From: Fibrobacter sp. UBA4223
GTDB lineage: Bacteria; Fibrobacterota; Fibrobacteria; Fibrobacterales; Fibrobacteraceae
Length of the DNA: 64,000 nt
Assembly: GCA_002382975.1 (NCBI GenBank)
Contig: DFTB01000008.1
Coordinates: forward strand, 24,684 to 88,683
Direction: 5' to 3'
The position numbers and the translations under genes are program-made. This document shows, in pieces, positions 42,807 to 50,678 of this stretch; positions within the stretch are counted from its first letter, which is position 1; each line of letters begins with the position of its first letter. The notes beneath the pieces were generated by a model. It made no database searches and was not told the origin of the DNA. It saw nothing but the letters and a program-made list of their open reading frames with translations.

Positions 42807-43497
42807 GGGACGCCCCTAGAGGTTTTCTCAAAAACACTCCGTAAGAGATTCCTCCGTTGAAGCTTTTCACCTTCTCCACCTGGAATCCGCATTCTTCCGC
42901 CATACGACAAAAATCCTTCACAGGCAAGAAACGCTTGATAGAATTTACCAGGTACTCATAGGCCTCTTTCTTCCCGCTGAAGAAAGCCCCAAGCAGCGGG
43001 ATAAATACCGGAGCTAGAATTCCGTAGAAAAACCGATTGAACGGATTTCTAGGGGCGAAGAATTCCAGCACGCAGAGGTAGCCCCCAGACGCAAGTACGC
43101 GGAAACTCTCTTGCAAAGCACCCTTAGCATCGGGCACATTCCGCATTCCAAAGCCGTTCAAAACCACATCAAAGGATTCATCTGCAAAAGGAATCCGCAT
43201 AGCGTCCAATTGCACAGGAATGGCCACTGTCTTTTTTCCAGAAGCCCCTTTCAGCATGCCAAAAGAAAAATCCCCAAGCACGGCCACGTCAGGCTTTACG
43301 CACAGCATTTCATAAGTTACCGCAAAGTCGCCCGTACCACCGCAAAGGTCCAGCAACCGTCGGCCAGCGCCGTATCGCTTTAACTGCCGACAACAAAAGC
43401 GGCGCCACAAGATATCCTGACCACAACTCAGAAAGTGGTTCAAGAAATCATAACGGCCAGCAATGCCGTCGAACATCTTGCGCACAGAACTTTTCAT
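42799..43497 (-). CDS. ubiE: Demethylmenaquinone/ubiquinone C-methyltransferase
   Basis: A 232-residue SAM methyltransferase, the C-methylating step of quinone synthesis. Motifs are F-D-G-I-A-G-R-Y-D-F-L-N-H-F-L-S, L-L-D-L-C-G-G-T-G-D-F-A, V-V-L-N-G-F-G-M-R-N-V and the C-terminal N-G-G-I-S-Y-G-V-F-L-R-K-P. First gene of a four-gene overlapping operon with ubiX, ubiA and a small membrane protein. TAAATT ends seven bases before the ATG and no SD is seen, so the operon mRNA may be leaderless. The promoter overlaps the terminator at 43522. Confidence 0.94.
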   Translation of the reverse strand: MKSSVRKMFDGIAGRYDFLNHFLSCGQDILWRRFCCRQLKRYGAGRRLLDLCGGTGDFAVTYEMLCVKPDVAVLGDFSFGMLKGASGKKTVAIPVQLDAMRIPFADESFDVVLNGFGMRNVPDAKGALQESFRVLASGGYLCVLEFFAPRNPFNRFFYGILAPVFIPLLGAFFSGKKEAYEYLVNSIKRFLPVKDFCRMAEECGFQVEKVKSFNGGISYGVFLRKPLGASHG

Positions 43498-43521
43498 GCA
43501 GGCAAATTTAGTTTTTTAATA

Positions 43522-43552
43522 AAACAAAGCCCCGCCAATAGAGGCAGAGCTT
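43522..43552 (-). terminator. Terminator of the CotH-type lipoprotein gene
   Basis: On the minus strand AAGCTCTGCC pairs with GGCGGGGCTT (two G-U), followed by TTGTTTTA. It lies just upstream of the ubiE -10 box. Confidence 0.75.
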
Positions 43553-43576
43553 CGGCAAAATACAACAGGCAACTTG

Positions 43577-46069
43577 CTAATTGCTGAATTTGGCAGTATA
43601 CGACGCGCCTTCGGCAACATCAACAATGCGGGGATTGGAAGTATTGCCATCAGACCATCCCGTAAATACCGCCGATCCTGTGGGGACAGCCGTCAGTTCC
43701 ATCTTGTTTTTAGAGAAGAATTTGCCCGAATAGGAACCGGACACCTTGCGACCTTCTATCAAAACAGATCCGTTACCAGAAGAACCAATCTGCATGGTCA
43801 CCATGTCGCCCAATCCAAATTCGCTCTTGTACTGACTGATAATTTCATCATCCCGAGACTGCGCCCATTCCGTCAAGCCCGAATTGGAAACGGTGAAGCT
43901 CCCGTAGCCACGATCTTTCTGGCCATTTGTATCCAAATCTCTTTCCACTTCGTCTCTATCAATGGTCGCTGCCATTTGAGCGCGAACAGACTCTACTGTC
44001 GTGGCATTCAGGTATTTCTGAAACATCATGGCGGAACGGTTTATAAACAAGCGCTTGAAATCGGGGCTCTTCATCAAGCGGACGTAAATCGTATGGAAAC
44101 ACAGCGCCTGTTCACCACTAAAACTTTCTTTGCCGGGAGTGTAACACTTGTTATCACCGGATAGGCCACCCTGCTTAATCCAAGTGAACATATTCGTGTA
44201 TTCGCTAAAGCCACTTACGCTCCATTTCCAATCAAAACCATGATCCAGGTCGTATATCATAAACTTGTAGGGCTGATCGGGGCTACGCCAGGCGCGCACG
44301 TTGTTGTTTGGCCAGTCTCCATTATGAATGTAAATTTCTGCAGCCATGTAATCGGCATAGTTGCCCACATCCATCTTGGTTTTTAGGGTACTGTAGTTCG
44401 CATTGTTTTCACCGGAAAAATCATTTGTGTTCACAAAGTTCAGCAAGCTCTCATAATTCGCCGTCGTCGTATTACTGGTAATATTTGTTTTCAAGTGCTT
44501 GATAACTTCTACCGTTCCGGCATCTATGCCGTAGTTGGACTCAACATAGTTCTTGTTGTAGCGTTCGCGCATGTCGTGAATGCCGTAGTATTTACCATTG
44601 TAGAACACAACCACCTGACGGCTGCGCTGGTAGTCAACACCGCTTCCTTCAAGAATGGCTCCTCCCAAGGCATCGGCAAAATAATCGCTTACAAAACGAT
44701 TGCCGTTGTTGCGAAGGTTAAAAGCCTTGTACTTGTCGTTTGCGCTTTTACGTGTTTCGAACAGCGAGTAGTGGAGCCAACCCTCCTGGTACTCTTCACG
44801 CATCGCTACGGCAAGAGACTTCTTGTGTTCCATGCGGCTCCAACCGCCCATCAAGGATATCCCCGCGTCAATTTCCCAGGCTTTTCCGCCACTACTCGAA
44901 CCGTTTTCAAAGTACTCGATGTGGGCGGGCATTTCTCCAGAATCGTTCGGATAGGACTTGTTTGGGGCGTACATCTGATCATGATCCATATCGGGCGTAC
45001 CACCATGGGTGTTCTTGTAATATTTCACGAAAAACTGGGGATCCACGCTGATAGCCACCACAGGCATATTCACCGTTTCGCCGACAAATATAGTGTTGGT
45101 TATGACTTCCTTGGTAAGAGTTCCACTCTTGAACGCGGAACAACGAAGAGGTGTATTTTTGGAGAATGTCATAGGAGCATTAAACTCCTGTGACGATGAC
45201 GTGGGAGCAGAGCCGTCTGTAGTGCAGCGAAGAGTCACCCCAGACTCCAATTGCGGAGGGTTAAAAGTCACCGCATCCGCATAAAAACCGGCCTTGACAG
45301 AACTGAAATCCACCGACGGCGCCATGCCATCATATGCAGTCGCTTCCGTATTCGGTTTTTCTGGCGTGGGACTGCCAAAGTATTTCCAGTCTCCTCCATC
45401 CACAATTCCCCAGCTGACTCCGCTGGCCAATTGCGGATACGACGCGGAATCACGAATAGCATTACTAGGGTCAACCAGATAAACGGTACCACCACTCTTA
45501 TCTAACTTCCAGTTGGTATGAGGTCGGCTATGCAAAGTCTTTCCGGCAGAGTTCTTTCCATCGGGGATTCCAGCGACGGACGAAATATTCTTCTTGTCGC
45601 AAAATATCGTGCGGAAAGACTTGGCTGCAATAACCTCGTCACCAATCACCCACTTCTTAGGTTCCTTTAGATTCTCAACTAAAGCCCAACCCTTGAGATT
45701 CGCGGAAACCGTGCCGGCATTATAAACTTCTACCCAAGACGGATCGTCTTCATCCATGTCAAGCCAATCCAGGTTGAGGGACGCAATTTCGGTAATAACC
45801 ACTGCAGAATTACCCACCCAACGCAGGGTCGTATCCGGATACACGGTCACCGTATCTTTCACGTAAATGGTATCCCCAGTTTCTGTAATCACACGAGTGT
45901 ACCCGGCACTATCTCCTGGAGCAGTCGAGGAACCGGAATTCACCGTATCCCCATTTTCGGAGCCCTCTTCAATCGGTTTGGTCGCACCTCCACCATTGGA
46001 ACAAGCAAAGAAACACGCCATACAAAGTACGGCTAGGTACAATTTGAAAATACAACTATAGATATGCAT
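43577..46069 (-). CDS. CotH-kinase-domain lipoprotein with lamin-tail and chitobiase-like domains
   Basis: An 830-residue predicted surface lipoprotein (lipobox F-F-A-C near residue 23). Domains in order are a lamin-tail-like sandwich (V-I-T-E-I-A-S-L-N-L-D-W-L-D-M-D-E-D-D, about 88-220), a chitobiase/hexosaminidase C-terminal-like domain (C-T-T-D-G-S-A-P-T, about 245-320) and a CotH kinase domain (Y-Y-G-I-H-D-M-R-E-R-Y, Y-D-L-D-H-G-F-D-W). A C-terminal InlB/bacterial-repeat-like unit (G-S-A-V-F-T-G-W-S-D-G) follows. CotH domains can phosphorylate proteins. An AGAGGA SD precedes the start. Exported glycoprotein modification is a guess. Confidence 0.85.
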   Translation of the reverse strand: MHIYSCIFKLYLAVLCMACFFACSNGGGATKPIEEGSENGDTVNSGSSTAPGDSAGYTRVITETGDTIYVKDTVTVYPDTTLRWVGNSAVVITEIASLNLDWLDMDEDDPSWVEVYNAGTVSANLKGWALVENLKEPKKWVIGDEVIAAKSFRTIFCDKKNISSVAGIPDGKNSAGKTLHSRPHTNWKLDKSGGTVYLVDPSNAIRDSASYPQLASGVSWGIVDGGDWKYFGSPTPEKPNTEATAYDGMAPSVDFSSVKAGFYADAVTFNPPQLESGVTLRCTTDGSAPTSSSQEFNAPMTFSKNTPLRCSAFKSGTLTKEVITNTIFVGETVNMPVVAISVDPQFFVKYYKNTHGGTPDMDHDQMYAPNKSYPNDSGEMPAHIEYFENGSSSGGKAWEIDAGISLMGGWSRMEHKKSLAVAMREEYQEGWLHYSLFETRKSANDKYKAFNLRNNGNRFVSDYFADALGGAILEGSGVDYQRSRQVVVFYNGKYYGIHDMRERYNKNYVESNYGIDAGTVEVIKHLKTNITSNTTTANYESLLNFVNTNDFSGENNANYSTLKTKMDVGNYADYMAAEIYIHNGDWPNNNVRAWRSPDQPYKFMIYDLDHGFDWKWSVSGFSEYTNMFTWIKQGGLSGDNKCYTPGKESFSGEQALCFHTIYVRLMKSPDFKRLFINRSAMMFQKYLNATTVESVRAQMAATIDRDEVERDLDTNGQKDRGYGSFTVSNSGLTEWAQSRDDEIISQYKSEFGLGDMVTMQIGSSGNGSVLIEGRKVSGSYSGKFFSKNKMELTAVPTGSAVFTGWSDGNTSNPRIVDVAEGASYTAKFSN

Positions 46070-46140
46070 TGCAAGTCCTCTATATACTACCTAAATTTAT
46101 ATGTTTTTTCCAAAAAATGCTAGTAATATTCTATTTACCC

Positions 46141-46169
46141 TTGACAAAACGCACACTATCATCTATTTT
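46141..46169 (+). promoter_or_regulatory. Promoter of tRNA-Phe
   Basis: TTGACA, a 17-base spacer and TATTTT (extended TATTTTTG), 14 bases before the tRNA. Confidence 0.88.
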
Positions 46170-46183
46170 TGGGCTACCAAATT

Positions 46184-46256
46184 GGTTCTGTAGCTCAGTT
46201 GGTAGAGCAGTGGACTGAAAATCCGCGTGTCGTTGGTTCAATTCCAATCGGAACCA
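46184..46256 (+). tRNA. tRNA-Phe (anticodon GAA)
   Basis: The acceptor pairs GGTTCTG with CGGAACC. The anticodon stem is GTGGA/TCCGC and the loop CTGAAAA gives GAA. T stem ATTGG/CCAAT. Discriminator A, followed by CGA, so CCA is not encoded. pheS is in the same window but 41 kb away. Confidence 0.95.
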
Positions 46257-46258
46257 CG

Positions 46259-46289
46259 AAAAGCTTCGGTTTAACGACCGAAGCTTTTC
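46259..46289 (+). terminator. Terminator of tRNA-Phe
   Basis: A 12-bp stem AAAAGCTTCGGT/ACCGAAGCTTTT, followed by CTTTTTCTT. It also faces the end of the HD-GYP gene on the other strand. Confidence 0.88.
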
Positions 46290-46323
46290 TTTTTCTTACA
46301 TTCCACCATGATTAACCCGCCAA

Positions 46324-47436
46324 TCAGCGGCGGTAAGGCCCGTAAAAATCGTCCCAATGGGCCAAAAGCAAATCCACCAACTCTGGCTGAAATTGCGTTC
46401 CTCGCTGTTCCCTAAATTCCTCACGAATCCGTTCTTCGGGCCAGGGCTCCTTATAACAGCGGGGGCTGGACAGGGCATCCAGCACATCTGCCACGGCACA
46501 AATCCGGCCAGCCAAGGGAATCATTTCCCCCTTTAACCCGCGGGGGTAGCCCGTGCCGTCCCAGCGTTCATGATGGGAACCAGCTATGGCGGAGGCAAAA
46601 CGCAAAAGTTCTCTCTTGGAGGTCTTGAGCATCTCCTCGCCAATGATGGCGTGAGACTTCATCACCCCGTATTCCACCTCGGAAAGCTTGCCGGGCTTGT
46701 TCAGCACGGAATCGGGAATGCCAATTTTCCCCAGGTCATGCATAGGAGCGGCAAGCCTGATGCGTTCGGCCTCTTCTTCGGAAAGACCATAGTGCTTGGC
46801 CAGAATGTAAGATATTTCCGCCACCCGCTGAATGTGGTCCCCCGTCTCCTGACTGCGGTACTCGGACGCCTCACCCAAAATGTGAATAATTTCCCGTTGG
46901 GTAGCCTCTTGCTCGGCAATCAGGCGGGCGGATTCTACGGTTTTTGCGGAATAGACGGCGGTAAGAATGAGGCGTTCTAGATCTTGGCGAGAAAATACCG
47001 GAGTATTCCCCTGCTTGTTGATGGCCTGAAACGCCCCCATCACCGTTCCTTCCGTATCAAAAAGAGGGACGGTCAGCACGGACGTGGTGTGGTAATGAGT
47101 TTTTTCGTCACTGCGACGGTCAAACCTGGGGTCTTGGTAAGCGTCCTCTATCAGCAGAGGTTCCCCAGTCCGTACGGAATATCCAACGAAGCCCGCATCC
47201 AGAGGAATCCGGAGCTGGTCCACCCCGTGAGCCACCTTGGTCCAGAGTTCTCGGGTATCTTTGTCAATAAGCCAAAGGGAACAGCGATCGGCAGACACCA
47301 TGGAGCGACCTAAATCGGCCATAAGGATTAGCAGATTGTCCATTTTCCGCTCAGCCGCAATTTTCGGCATGTACGAAAACAGCAAATCCAGAATCCGACC
47401 TGATTCCAAAGTGTTGTCGTCACATTCTCCCTTCAT
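46324..47436 (-). CDS. GAF and HD-GYP domain protein (cyclic-di-GMP phosphodiesterase-like)
   Basis: A 370-residue cytosolic protein. The N-terminal GAF sensor is about residues 25-175 (D-R-C-S-L-W-L-I-D-K-D, then P-L-F-D-T-E-G-T-V-M-G-A-F-Q-A-I-N-K). The C-terminal HD-GYP covers about 190-365 (H-I-Q-R-V-A-E, M-H-D-L-G-K-I-G-I-P-D-S-V-L, H-H-E-R-W-D-G-T-G-Y-P-R-G-L). Catalytic residues look intact, so cyclic-di-GMP hydrolysis is likely. The TATCTTTG core ends seven bases before the ATG with no SD. It is divergent from tRNA-Ser. Confidence 0.9.
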   Translation of the reverse strand: MKGECDDNTLESGRILDLLFSYMPKIAAERKMDNLLILMADLGRSMVSADRCSLWLIDKDTRELWTKVAHGVDQLRIPLDAGFVGYSVRTGEPLLIEDAYQDPRFDRRSDEKTHYHTTSVLTVPLFDTEGTVMGAFQAINKQGNTPVFSRQDLERLILTAVYSAKTVESARLIAEQEATQREIIHILGEASEYRSQETGDHIQRVAEISYILAKHYGLSEEEAERIRLAAPMHDLGKIGIPDSVLNKPGKLSEVEYGVMKSHAIIGEEMLKTSKRELLRFASAIAGSHHERWDGTGYPRGLKGEMIPLAGRICAVADVLDALSSPRCYKEPWPEERIREEFREQRGTQFQPELVDLLLAHWDDFYGPYRR

Positions 47437-47458
47437 GGCGCCAAAGATAGAAAAAGTG

Positions 47459-47487
47459 TTGACAGTGACCCTGTAGTTTTTTATTCT
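47459..47487 (+). promoter_or_regulatory. Promoter of tRNA-Ser
   Basis: TTGACA at 47459-47464, a 17-base spacer and TATTCT at 47482-47487, 13 bases before the tRNA. Confidence 0.82.
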
Positions 47488-47500
47488 TTACCCGCCCTTT

Positions 47501-47581
47501 GGAGGAATAGGCTAATTGGTAAGTCAGCGGTCTTGAAAACCGCCGCCGTCAGGCTTGGGGGTTCGAGTCCCTCTTCCTCCG
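47501..47581 (+). tRNA. tRNA-Ser (anticodon TGA)
   Basis: A type II tRNA with a long variable region. The acceptor pairs GGAGGAA with TTCCTCC. The anticodon stem is GCGGT/ACCGC and the loop CTTGAAA gives TGA. T stem GGGGG/CCCTC. Discriminator G, as usual for serine. The next bases are TAA, so no CCA is encoded. A terminator (47585-47611) follows. Confidence 0.93.
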
Positions 47582-47584
47582 TAA

Positions 47585-47611
47585 AAAAACGCCCCATGAG
47601 GGCGTTTTTTC
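47585..47611 (+). terminator. Terminator of tRNA-Ser
   Basis: AAAACGCCC-CATG-AGGGCGTTTT followed by a T-rich tail. Confidence 0.85.
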
Positions 47612-47695
47612 TTTTGTTCGCTAATTTTACACAAGGGCACTTTTCTTTTTCAACCTCCTTTTCATAGTAGGTCGTAAACGAGAACTTCACGATCC

Positions 47696-48406
47696 CTAAA
47701 AATTCCACATAGCTCCTACAGTAGGCACTACCGTGAATCCGCCATCGCTCTTGTCGGACTTAAAGGTATCCTTACGATTGACATCGTCGTTGTCATATTC
47801 GTCAGTAAGCAGCCACACTGCAACAGGTGCCCAACGGCCGCCCACAGAAGCGAACACGCCCACATGATTGCCGAGAGCCTTACGGACAACCAAGTCGCCA
47901 CCAAGGGTCAGGGCCCCCAGCGTCACAGATCTTGTCCAGTCCACCTTTCCGAGGTCCGGATGCTTGTAGGTTTCCGTGTCCCTCGTAAACACGGAGCCTT
48001 CAACACCGACTGTCGCGAAGACGGCAACGGTCCAGTCCGGCGTATTCACGAACCCGTAGCCAAGCCCGACTTCGCCCGCAACGTAGGTGCCAACATCGGC
48101 ATCTTCCTTTTCGTTGTACTTGACATCGTCCGTAAACGTAGCGCCAGAACTCAAGTCCGCACGAACCGCAAAGCCGCTCTTGCCGATTCCCATATAACTG
48201 AGGTTTAGCCCAGCACTCACCAGGGAGAAATCCGATCCCTCTACATTGTACTTAGAGACGGGAACCGTAACACCAGCACCCACGAAATGAGTCCAACTCT
48301 TGTCTTTCGGCTGGGCGACAGGCTGGGGTGTTGTAGTCTGGACGTTATCGGCGGCAAATGCGGTAGCGGCAGCGAGAATGGCAGCAGTAAAGAATGTCTT
48401 TTTCAT
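47696..48406 (-). CDS. Predicted outer-membrane beta-barrel protein
   Basis: A 236-residue protein with a clean Sec signal (M-K-K-T-F-F-T-A-A-I-L-A-A-A-T, cleavage after F-A-A). Alternating strands follow (G-A-G-V-T-V-P-V-S, L-N-L-S-Y-M-G-I-G). It ends on a V-P-T-V-G-A-M-W-N-F strand with a terminal Phe, the usual mark for barrel assembly. GGAG precedes the ATG at good spacing. It is monocistronic. Function unknown. Confidence 0.78.
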   Translation of the reverse strand: MKKTFFTAAILAAATAFAADNVQTTTPQPVAQPKDKSWTHFVGAGVTVPVSKYNVEGSDFSLVSAGLNLSYMGIGKSGFAVRADLSSGATFTDDVKYNEKEDADVGTYVAGEVGLGYGFVNTPDWTVAVFATVGVEGSVFTRDTETYKHPDLGKVDWTRSVTLGALTLGGDLVVRKALGNHVGVFASVGGRWAPVAVWLLTDEYDNDDVNRKDTFKSDKSDGGFTVVPTVGAMWNF

Positions 48407-48511
48407 GATGAAACTCCTTTGAATTAGATTCTTGTTTGTTTACATCCGTAATATACCCACAAAAATTCATCAAGTCAAATGCATTATTTTCATTAAAACA
48501 ATAGATTTTTG

Positions 48512-48559
48512 TTATCAGTTCTCACAACTCATTACTCACAACTCAAGACTCATCACTAA
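48512..48559. repeat. Degenerate (ACTCATA)n repeat at the comF 3' end
   Basis: Six or so imperfect ACTCA units (CTCACAACTCATTACTCACAA and similar) run into the stop codon of the ComF-like gene. They are the same family as 51617-51773. Confidence 0.7.
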
Positions 48560-49263
48560 TCCACCTTCCAAAAGGCCCTTCGGTCAGCCACATAGTCCAT
48601 CGTAGCGCTAAGCGGCATATCGTAAAGCAGGGTGCATACCTTCGTATCCAATGGAAAATCCTTACCCAAGACATCAAGGCAAGCTCCTGTAGTCGCGCCC
48701 GTAGTATAAACATCATCTACAATGATTACCGTCCCACAAGAAGGGAGTTTTCTTGGAAGCGCCGGTTCAAAGGCGCCTGCCACATTTTGCTGCCGTCCCT
48801 GTTGGGAGAGTTTTGTCTGGGACACCCTAAATGTCTTGCGCTTTAACCAGCGGCACACCTGGCCACCTGTCAGCGTTGCCAAGGCACGAGCAATCATTTC
48901 AGCCTGGTTATAGCCACGCTCACGAAAACGGGCCCTATGGAGCGGCACCGGTACAAAGTAAAGCGGCCGCACAAATTCCGGAAACAGGTTTTCAGAGCGT
49001 CCCTGCATAACGCAGGAGTGCTTTACCAGGTATGTCGCCATTCCGGGAATACCACGGTACTTCAACAAGTGTATCAAACGACGAGTCAGCTCCTCCATAG
49101 GGAACAGGCAGACCACATCGTCCGAAGGATGTCGAGTCTCCTTTGAAAGCCCGACAAGAGCCTTCCGGCATTCAGGGCACAGCCACGGGTCAAGATTCTC
49201 CGAAGCAGACCCGCAACCAAGGCATTCCATTCCAAAAACAAGATTGGACCAGGATTCAAGCAT
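48556..49263 (-). CDS. comF: ComF-family phosphoribosyltransferase
   Basis: A 235-residue protein. An N-terminal zinc-ribbon-like part has two Cys pairs (C-L-G-C-G and C-P-E-C-R). A PRT domain follows, with P-V-P-L-H-R-A-R-F-R-E-R-G-Y-N-Q-A and the PRPP loop V-I-I-V-D-D-V-Y-T-T-G-A-T-T. ComF-like proteins are linked to natural transformation or DNA metabolism, and their reaction is uncertain. A terminator sits between it and module 2. The end of the gene overlaps an ACTCA repeat tract. Confidence 0.88.
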   Translation of the reverse strand: MLESWSNLVFGMECLGCGSASENLDPWLCPECRKALVGLSKETRHPSDDVVCLFPMEELTRRLIHLLKYRGIPGMATYLVKHSCVMQGRSENLFPEFVRPLYFVPVPLHRARFRERGYNQAEMIARALATLTGGQVCRWLKRKTFRVSQTKLSQQGRQQNVAGAFEPALPRKLPSCGTVIIVDDVYTTGATTGACLDVLGKDFPLDTKVCTLLYDMPLSATMDYVADRRAFWKVD

Positions 49264-49274
49264 ATTTCCTCACA

Positions 49275-49308
49275 AAAAAAAGCATCTACTTGTATAGACG
49301 CTTTTTTC
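49275..49308 (-). terminator. Terminator of module 2
   Basis: On the minus strand GCGTCTA-(TACAAG)-TAGATGC lies between A and T runs, downstream of the module 2 lipoprotein gene and 12 bases before the comF start. Confidence 0.82.
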
Positions 49309-49368
49309 TCCGAAAATATGCCTAAAAATCTTCAGATTTTTGAAATTTTACAATCTAACGAATGCAAG

Positions 49369-49393
49369 ATGGCGGATCAAGTCCGCCATGACG
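49369..49393. repeat. REP-like palindrome ending in ATGACG
   Basis: ATGGCGGA-(TCAAG)-TCCGCCAT then GACG. It follows the module 2 lipoprotein gene. Same tail as the elements at 29007 and 52458. Confidence 0.7.
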
Positions 49394-49406
49394 AAAGAAA
49401 AACGCT

Positions 49407-50678
49407 TTATTCTTGCAGGCGGTAAATCTTTACGGCCTTGATGTAGAAGGTTCTTTCTTCACCGCCAAGGTTCAGTTCAAAGCGGGCGAAGGGGGTGCTC
49501 TCCTTCGGGACAAATTCGATTTCTACAGACTTGCCCGAAGTTCCCACATCTACATGTTTCTGGAAACCGATGGTCTCGTAATCATCGTAGGCACCGATTC
49601 TGGCGGTAATTTGCCCCTCTACATCGGACCAGATGGTAAACACGCACTTGTACTTTTTGCCGGCAAGGAGAGCCACATTTTCTTGAATGAGCTGAACACT
49701 GTAAGAATACTTGCCACCTTCAGTCACCTGGATTTTTGCAATCTGCTCGCCATTACCTTCCTTTTTTACAGAGGCAATGGATTTTCCGTCGAACTGGTCA
49801 AAGACAATCCAACCATAAAAATCCTTGGAAAAATCCCCATTCGTAATGGTATTATCACTCAAGGAACCAATTATTCCTTCCCAAATGTCCAGGACATAAT
49901 CCTCAGAAGTATTACCATCGACAGCGGTGAATCCATATCGAAGCGGTCTGAAGCTGGAGATGAACTGTTGGTTCAGCTTCGACCATATTGAAGCATTACG
50001 TGTCTCGTCAAGATAAACAACACCGTCTTCTGCAACCTCGACCGTAGAGAAATCTATTCCATCTACAAAATAGCGGGGATAGAACACTACGGACAAATTC
50101 GCCGCACTGTCCGAAACCTTTTCTATCTGAGTATGGTGATACCGTAGTTCAAACTGTTTGAACCAAGAGAGGGAATACTGGACGGGAACATAGTTGCCGT
50201 TTATCAACAACCTTCCGCGGATGTCGGACGTTCCTTTAGCCGGCCTAAAGGAAACACCCATCTCTTTCAAGTAACCCTTGTCTTCCAATTGTATATTCTT
50301 GAAAGGCTCTGCCACCTGGTCGGCGTCAGTAAAGGAAACCTTCAAGGAAGAATCCGCAAGATCTTCACCGGGCCAAAGCTGCACGCCCTTTGCCACATCG
50401 ATATCTACTGCCACATAGTAACTGGAGTAAGAGCGGACCTCAAAGAAATCCAAGGCGAAGGAATCCAGCAGCAGAGGTTCATCCTTGGCAGCCGCCTTAG
50501 CAAGAGAATTAGAGGAAATTTCGGAATAATCAACAGAGAAATCTGCCGTAAAGGCCAAGGACGGGTTCCCGATTTCGATACCCGCCACAGACTTATCATC
50601 ACTGGAACAAGCCACAAAAGCCATGGCAACACCCGTCATAGCCATCAAAACCCCAAATTTAAACCCCGCAAAGCGCAT
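49407..50678 (-). CDS. Module 2 lipoprotein, VAG-signature, CBM4/9-like C terminus
   Basis: A 423-residue predicted lipoprotein (lipobox F-V-A-C, followed by C-S-S-D-D-K-S-V-A-G). The middle is beta-rich and unassigned. From about residue 278 a carbohydrate-binding-module-like fold appears (I-T-N-G-D-F-S-K-D-F-Y-G-W, then K-Y-K-C-V-F-T-I-W-S-D and F-E-L-N-L-G). It closely resembles CBM4/9/CenC modules. The start overlaps the regulator's TAA (TAATG). A glycan-binding role at the cell surface is plausible. The VAG signature links it to modules 1 and 3. Confidence 0.85.
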   Translation of the reverse strand: MRFAGFKFGVLMAMTGVAMAFVACSSDDKSVAGIEIGNPSLAFTADFSVDYSEISSNSLAKAAAKDEPLLLDSFALDFFEVRSYSSYYVAVDIDVAKGVQLWPGEDLADSSLKVSFTDADQVAEPFKNIQLEDKGYLKEMGVSFRPAKGTSDIRGRLLINGNYVPVQYSLSWFKQFELRYHHTQIEKVSDSAANLSVVFYPRYFVDGIDFSTVEVAEDGVVYLDETRNASIWSKLNQQFISSFRPLRYGFTAVDGNTSEDYVLDIWEGIIGSLSDNTITNGDFSKDFYGWIVFDQFDGKSIASVKKEGNGEQIAKIQVTEGGKYSYSVQLIQENVALLAGKKYKCVFTIWSDVEGQITARIGAYDDYETIGFQKHVDVGTSGKSVEIEFVPKESTPFARFELNLGGEERTFYIKAVKIYRLQE

